64,000 nucleotides of DNA from Aquarana catesbeiana (lineage: Eukaryota > Chordata > Amphibia > Anura > Ranidae): positions 338,622,035 to 338,686,034 of the forward strand of contig NC_133328.1 in NCBI RefSeq assembly GCF_042186555.1, given 5' to 3'. Every line of letters starts with the position of its first letter. Position 1 is the first letter of the stretch. A model generated the notes under the pieces. It did no database searches and was not told the DNA's origin. It worked only from the letters and a program-made list of their open reading frames with translations. Position numbers and translations under genes: made by a program. Below are positions 58,192-64,000 of this stretch, in pieces.

Positions 58192-58278
58192 ATTGTCATT
58201 CAAAATGTGGGAGCGCTGAAAGATGAAAATTGGTCTGGTTAGGAAGGGGGTTTAAGTGCCCAGTGGGTAAGTGGTTAA

Positions 58279-58656
58279 GTTAGGGTCAGACAAAGTGTTA
58301 GCTTAATGTCAATGTCCTGTGTGGAGTAGAGCATATGTAATGCAAAAGTTTCAGTTTTTAAAAATGATTGTCCTGCAGTTTCTATGTGTCTGTTAGATTC
58401 TCACTCATGGCACAATAAATAAAACATATTTTCCAGATATAAGGACTGTGGCATATGTGTGCTATGCTAACCATACAGGTTCAGGTTTTATTTAAATATG
58501 TTCCTTTAAATCGCTAATCCTGTCAGCGCAGCAAGGTCACATCCATCCACCACATCATTATTATCCTTGGAGTGTTGAGGGATGTCTTAAGTCTTTTACA
58601 ACCCTAGCACTGATAAAGCTTTAATTGATACACAAGTTTAAGAGGGCTTGCATTAT
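58279..58656. other. No recognised feature
   Basis: Unremarkable sequence between two TTAA-flanked elements. Confidence 0.4.
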
Positions 58657-58660
58657 TTAA

Positions 58661-58966
58661 AGTGGTTGTGAAGGCAGAAGTTTTTTTTATACCTTTCTGC
58701 ATTATATGTAGTAAGGTAAATACCTTCTGCATGCAGCTCCCTTTCAATCAGAACCAGTGAGGGGGGCAGGGCTCAGGAGTGAGCGTGCACGAGTGCCCTG
58801 TAGCAAGCAGCTTGCTATGGGGGCACTCTGCAGGGGGTGCAGCAAGGAGCACCAGCGGGAGAGCCCAGAAGAGGAGGATCGGGCTGTTCTGTGCAAAACC
58901 ATTGCACAGAGCAGGTAAGTACATGTTTGTTATTTTAATAAAAAAAAAATAAGCTTTACAATTACT
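58661..58966. mobile_element. TTAA-flanked MITE, 306 bp
   Basis: TTAA lies at 58,657-58,660 and 58,967-58,970. Ends are AGTGGTTGTGAAGGC and AGCTTTACAATTACT (imperfect inverted repeats). Short internal hairpins include TGTGCAAAACCATTGCACA (58,890). Non-autonomous; superfamily uncertain. Confidence 0.78.
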
Positions 58967-58970
58967 TTAA

Positions 58971-59889
58971 TGTAACATCCTACTGAAAATATAAATGGAA
59001 GGTATAGAAATTGTTACCATTTTGGCAACACAAAAATAGTCTTCCCTACAGCAAAAGTTCAAATTGTTTGTTCAAAATCAATAATAATTCCAAAATAGTA
59101 TTTAATAAATTATATTTTAAAAAGGCCTTTTTTTTAAAGTACAGAAGTGCGTGTTTAGTTTTGGTCATTACACTATATGCAAATATGTGCTCAAACTTTA
59201 TACTTTTCCAATATCAAAGGATATACTATTTTTAACATTGGATTGTTCATTAATTGTAGTTCAAGCAGAGTGGCTTACCTAATGGGATGTTCTTGCCAAA
59301 AATTGTAGATTGGGAATAAGTAATTCATTTTTGAATCATCTTAGGAGAAAATCTAAAAACAAATTCCTTGTCAGCACACTTTTAGGAATGTCATAATGGA
59401 ACTTTGAAGGCTTTGAATTCAAAAGCATTTTCAGCTCTAGATTAATCCCCAAAAAAGAGATTTTGACAAAATCCTTTTGAAAAAAGAGTATAATTGGATT
59501 TATGTCTGTAACACTTTTTCCCGTGTTGGTTTATATAATGAAGTCAAATTAAATGTATTATTGTAGTTGTTTGTGGTCAAATTACACCAGGACTGCTGAT
59601 ACTGTATACCTTTACAACTGAAATGCATCAAAGGAGTGGTTTTGCACCTAATTTACCTGCCTTAGCCATTTAGTAAAATATTATTTGCATTTGGCTATAT
59701 GCCTTTAAAACTAATATCAACTTTAGCATTAAGATTTTTATAAATTTGATTTTAATGATTAGCCCAAGACTTGGACTTACACGTTTACATATTTTCTAAT
59801 TTATTATAATACTTTTCATCTTGCCATTGCTGCACCATAGATTTAATTCACGTATACACTATATTTCCACATTTGATAGCTATTTTAGT
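58971..59889. other. No recognised feature, AT-rich
   Basis: About 900 bases without recognisable coding motifs or repeats. Confidence 0.4.
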
Positions 59890-59892
59890 TTA

Positions 59893-60182
59893 GGCTCCAT
59901 GTATACTAGCAGCTCCTAAACTTGAGTTTAGGGGCTTTTGGAGTTTTGTTGCCAAAGCTCCTAAACTCAACTCCATAAAAGCCTATGTGTCCATGTACAC
60001 ATAGACTTTTAGGATCGGTTAGGAGCTGCTGAGGTTAGAGGAGGTTCAACCCCCCCTAACCTCCCTCTCCAGAACGTGGAAGAATTGCATGGAACGTTTT
60101 AACCCCAGGACGCCAAACGCTCAGAATCGTTTTGCGTTTTCCTGCGGCCGGCGTTCAAAGTAGTTCAAGTGTACATGAAGCC
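59893..60182. mobile_element. Harbinger-like MITE, 290 bp, TSD TTA
   Basis: Ends GGCTCCATGTATAC and GTGTACATGAAGCC are flanked by TTA at 59,890-59,892 and 60,183-60,185. AGCTCCTAAACTTGAGTTTA and related words form nested small hairpins. No transposase. Confidence 0.82.
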
Positions 60183-60284
60183 TTACCTTGGTTAGGAAAC
60201 TGGTAAATAACTGTTTTAAATGGCTAAATATTGCTTCTTGTGATGTCACCTTACTGTCTCACTAAAGTCTGGTCTTTAACGAAT

Positions 60285-60665
60285 TACATCACTTGAGAGG
60301 GGATATGATTTCAATTTATAAATACTGTACAGGTGACCCCACAATAGGGATAAGACTCTTTCGAGGAAGGGAGTTTAACAAGACACATGACCACTCATTA
60401 AAATTAGAAGAAAAGAGATTTAACCTTAAAATATGTAGAGGGTTCTATACTGTAAGAGTGGCAAGGATGTGGAATTCCCTTCCACAGGTGGTAGTCTCAA
60501 AGGGGAGTATCGATAGTTTCAAAAAACTATTAGATAAGCACCTGAACAACCACAACATACAGGGATATACAATGTAATACTGACATAAAATCTCACACAT
60601 AGGTTGGACTTGATGGACTTGGGTCTTTTTTCAATCTCACCTACTATGTAACTACAGTATGTAAC
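60285..60665 (+). pseudogene. CR1-type LINE 3' end
   Basis: The last part of ORF2 is open for 94 codons: RGDMISIYKYCTGDP at the start, then RFNLKICRGFYTVR and RMWNSLPQVVVSKGS, ending at 60,577. The 3' UTR has GGTTGGACTTGATGGACTTG and ends with CR1-type repeats CTACTATGTAAC and AGTATGTAAC. It is strongly 5'-truncated and better preserved than the relic at 5.5 kb. Confidence 0.9.
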
Positions 60666-60874
60666 ATTAAGAGTTCCTTGTTCTTCATGCACCATTTTGT
60701 TGTTCTATTATTACAGACTTATAGTATGGGGATTTACGAATTTATACTGCATACTTTATTTCCATGCGGTGCCTGAGCCTTCTTCGGAAAAATCTTTCAA
60801 AGAGAAGAAGTGATGTGGCTTTCCATTTGGTCCTGTGTTCATTCAATGTTACTGACTCTGGATTAGTAAAATCA

Positions 60875-63800
60875 CCCCCTTTTTATTATATATTCTTTAT
60901 TTTATTTTATTTTATAATACTACAAAAATATACATGCATTCCTCGACCAGGGAATTTTAGGCTCATTACAATCTTTAAAAATAGTACACGCATTTACCCT
61001 ACCCACCCATACCCCCCCTCCCCCCAAAAAAACCCTCCCAATCTCCCTCTCTCTCTCCTAATACACCAACTGCCTCTATGTCTCCATCAATAATACTCTT
61101 CTCCATTTTCCTAAATTCAAACCATTTCTGCCACATCTCTAGGTATTTCTTCCGTGAACCGTCTATTAAATGTATTGACTCCTCCATAGATCTCACCCAC
61201 TCCACCCTTATTATCCATTCTTTCAAACTTGGAGCTTCAGAGACTTTCCAGAGGCATGGTATTAAATCTTTAGCAGAGTTCAGGAGAAATGGAACCAATG
61301 ACCTACTATATTGGGATACTTTCATATCTGTATTGTGAAACAAGCACATCCATGGACTTTTTTTAATCTGTTTCCCCGTGATCTGTGAAATTATTCCTAT
61401 GATTTTTCCCCAAAAGATATCGATTTTGGGACATTCCCACCTAAGGTGCACAAAAGTTCCAAGGCCCCACACCCCCTCCAACAGGTTTGGGGGTTCTCTG
61501 TCCTATATTCATGCACCCTCTGGGGGGTCACGTACCACCGTGCTATTAGTTTATAACCCATTTCATGCATCTGGGTGTCTCTTGCCGATGAATAAACCAT
61601 TTTTAGTATCTTAAGCCTATGTTCCTCGTCTCTCAGGGACCCTATTTCTCTTTCCCACTTATCCAGATAAGCGGGAAACCCATTGTTTGCTTCATCTCTA
61701 AATATTTTGTAGATTTTAGATATACTACCAGTTGTACTCAGGGGGGAGCTTAGTAATTTTTCTATGCTCTAAGTTGGCCTCTTCCCCTCAGTGGTTGTGG
61801 AAGAGTGTACAAAGTGCTGTATCTGAGCATACCTCCATTTGTCCAGTGGTTTGTTTCCCCATTCCCTAGTGATTTCTATATACATGCAAAATCTATTGCC
61901 CCTCATCACATCCTGCAAATGTATTTCATCTTTTTTTGCCCACCTTGTAAAATATAAGTGTTACTCCTTCCCTGGTTTAAAATAATTAGTGTTAATAAGT
62001 GATATTAGTGGTGAGTTATAATCCCATTGAAATCTCTTACCTAACCTGTCCCAAATCTTGAATGTGTTCCTCGTCAAAATATTAGTGCTGTGCCCTAACT
62101 CACGAAATTGTGGCGGTATCCATATCATCTTTTCTAGATCCACCCTACTTTGTGCTATTTCTATATTCACCCAACTTTTTTCTTTTTTAATGTGCAGCCA
62201 ATCTACGATTCTAGAGATAGAAATTGCTTTGTAATACTTTTTAAAATCTGGAGCTCCCAATCCTCCCTGTCTTTTATCCTTAATCAGAATATCATACGAT
62301 ATCCTAGGACATTTACATACCCAAATATACCTCAATAACATAAATTGTAGTTTTCTAAAGAAATCGGAGGGGAGTGCGATTGGGATCATCTGGAAGGTAT
62401 AAATCAATATTGGCAGGACAAACATTTTAACTGCGTTTATCCTGCCAATCCACGACAAAGATCGGTACTTCACCCCTTTTAATTGATCCTTAATCTTGTT
62501 GAGCAGAGGGATATAATTAGCTTTAAACAGATCATTCGGGTTTGATGCCAATTTTATTCCCAAGTATCCCAACTCCTTCCAGCGCCAGGTAAAAGGGAAC
62601 TTAGGTTGTATTGCCATCTGCTCTCTTAGAGTGTTACATTTAGAAGTTCTGATTTAACCATGTTTATTTTAAAATTTGTAAGTTCCTCATAGCGCTTGAA
62701 CTCCTCAAGCGCGATGGGGATTGTTGTTCTGGGGCTAGAGATGTAGCAAAGCAGGTTGTCTGCAAATGCTGCTACCTTATATTCCATTTCTCCCACCCAA
62801 ATTCCCTTAATATCTGGGTTCTTATGGATCGCTGCCAGTAGGGGTTCCAAAGTTATTATAAATAAGATAGGGGGCAAGGGGCAACCCTTTCTTGTCCCGT
62901 TAAATAATTCAAGGGGAGAAGACAGGGTTCCATTCACTCTAATTCTGGCTCTTGGATGTTGACATAGGGAAGTAATCCACCTCATCATCCTCTCGCCAAT
63001 TCCCAAATGCTGCAGTGGTTCAAACATGAACCCCCAGTCAACTCTATCAAAACCCTTTTCAGCATCAATTGACATGAGGACTGCCAGGGTACCTCTCCTA
63101 ATTACCCCCTGAACCAAAAGGATGGATTTCAAGCAGTTGTCTCTCCCCTCCCTACCCGCCACAAACCCCACTTGGTCATTATAGACCCACCTAGGTATCC
63201 AGGCCTTTAGCCTATCTGCAAGTATTTTGGCAAAGATTTTTATGTCAGTATTTAATAGCGAGATTGGTCTATAGCTACCTGGAGATGCTAGATCTTTTCC
63301 TTCCTTCAAGATAAGAGTAATGTGAGCCAGGAGGGACTCCCCTTGGAGCATCTCTTCTTTTCCTAAGGCATTTAAATAATTACAAAGTTTAGGTACCAAA
63401 AATTTCGAATTTTTTTTATAGTATAGAATAGAGTATCCGTCGGGGCCCGGGCTCTTTCCCAGGGCGGTTTTGCTTATTGCTCTTTCTACCTCCTCTTGCG
63501 AGATAGGAGTCTCAAGGAGCTCTACCTCTTCCGTCTCCACCCTAGGAAGGTCTATGCCCCTCAGGTACTCCCTCATATCCTCCTTCCTCCTCTCTCCCTC
63601 TTCCTTTTTCCCACCCACCTTGTATAAAGCGCTATAATAGGAGTGAAATATTCTTGCAATATTGGGGGAAGAGAATTCTAGCCCGCCTTCCTCATTTTTA
63701 ATCTTGGGTATAAAGGTCCTATTCTTTTTTTCCTTTACCCTTCTTGCCATCCATTTACCTGATTTATTGCCCTGATATTTTTCCTTATTTATGGTATCAA

Positions 63801-64000
63801 AGGCGCATTTCCTATCCTGTTCTAATAGTTTGTCTAACTTCCTTCTTTTTTCTATTAGTTCTTTTCTTTCAGGGATCCCCCTTGGTTGTGTATCTTGTTC
63901 GAGTTCTTGGATCTCCTTATAAAGAAGTGACATTTTTTCCCCCTTTCTTTCTTTTTCCCCGCTCCTATGCTGATCAGGATCCCTCTATTGTAAGCTTTGT
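60875..64000 (-). pseudogene. L1/Tx1-type LINE ORF2, third family, 5' part outside window
   Basis: Sense is minus. An open stretch of 435 codons (63,933-62,626) holds RT motifs: LGKSPGPDGYSILYYKK, SYRPISLLNTDIKIFAK, NDQVGFVAGREGRDN, MSIDAEKGFDRVDWGF, GTRKGCPLPPILF and AAFADNLLCY. The active-site FADD is FADN here (codon AAC at 62,757-62,755). After a frameshift near 62,625 come ELGYLGIKLASN and RINAVKMFVLPILIY (to 61,961), then broken pieces to 60,999, including a zinc-motif region split by a frameshift near 61,440 (CWRGCGALELL / GTFVHLRWECP). The 3' UTR continues to about 60,875. It is well diverged from copies A and B and is catalytically dead. Confidence 0.9.

Larger units (their letters stand above)
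46807..58274 (+). mobile_element. piggyBac transposon with nested gypsy and hAT-like insertions
   Basis: TTAA at 46,803-46,806 and 58,275-58,278 flanks the ends CCAGTTACCAACCGG and CACTGGGTAAGTGG-like sequence (reverse complement CCACTTACCCACTGG). Removing the gypsy element (47,736-53,220 plus one TSD) and the hAT-like MITE (56,882-58,191 plus one TSD) leaves about 4.66 kb with a transposase pseudogene. The left end, minisatellite and right-end landmarks are shared with the TTAA MITEs at 7,606, 9,115, 29,435, 31,985 and 34,791, so this is the transposase-bearing form of that group. It is now inactive. Confidence 0.85.

Overview
The window is vertebrate nuclear DNA made almost wholly of transposable elements. 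No host exon, tRNA, rRNA or CRISPR array could be supported. The mix of CR1, L1/Tx1-type LINEs, two kinds of Penelope-like element, a chromodomain Ty3/gypsy element, piggyBac, Tc1, hAT-like and Harbinger-like elements, plus TTAA-flanked MITEs of a style I associate with ranoid frogs, suggests a large amphibian (frog) genome. The species-level guess is inference; the element calls rest on protein motifs, terminal inverted repeats (TIRs) and target-site duplications (TSDs) read in the sequence.

Layout: 0-5.5 kb holds a frog-type repeat in two orientations, a Tc1 element with TA duplications, a scrambled second Tc1, a Harbinger-like MITE, a foldback element and a 36-bp minisatellite. 5.5-7.6 kb is a CR1 relic. 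7.6-11.6 kb is a run of TTAA-flanked MITEs, a hAT-like MITE and a long AT microsatellite. 12.5-14.1 kb is a decayed Penelope/Neptune-type element. 15.36-21.74 kb (minus) is a full-length L1/Tx1-type LINE with both ORFs open and an exact 14-bp TSD. 21.87-22.75 kb is a 5'-truncated L1-type insertion. 24.2-26.3 kb is a second Penelope-like family with RT and GIY-YIG parts. 27.9-29.1 kb is a degenerate tandem array. 29.7-33.3 kb is a CR1 relic split by two MITEs. 35.76-42.15 kb (plus) is a second, near-identical L1/Tx1 copy in inverted orientation, damaged by one nonsense change and two indels.

43.7-46.4 kb holds TTAA-flanked MITEs, one partly copied by a recent 774-bp tandem duplication. 46.81-58.27 kb is a nest: a piggyBac transposon (about 4.66 kb once insertions are removed) carries a gypsy/chromovirus element (47,736-53,220; TSD GTGCC) and a 1.31-kb hAT-like MITE (56,882-58,191; TSD ATTGTCAT). 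58.7-60.7 kb has small MITEs and a CR1 3' end. From 60.9 kb to the window end is a third L1/Tx1-type family (minus) whose RT active site has changed from FADD to FADN.

The elements interact as parasites and hosts of each other. The autonomous piggyBac shares ends and an internal CAGTGCC-type minisatellite with several MITEs here, so it or a relative could have mobilised them. The intact L1/Tx1 copy could supply retrotransposition machinery. The nesting gives relative ages: piggyBac is older than the gypsy and hAT insertions; CR1 relics are older than the MITEs inside them; the L1/Tx1 pair is young. I found no clear sign of an undescribed system beyond these; the points most worth checking are the intact L1/Tx1 copy, its tail-less 3' end and shared target motif, and the piggyBac nest.
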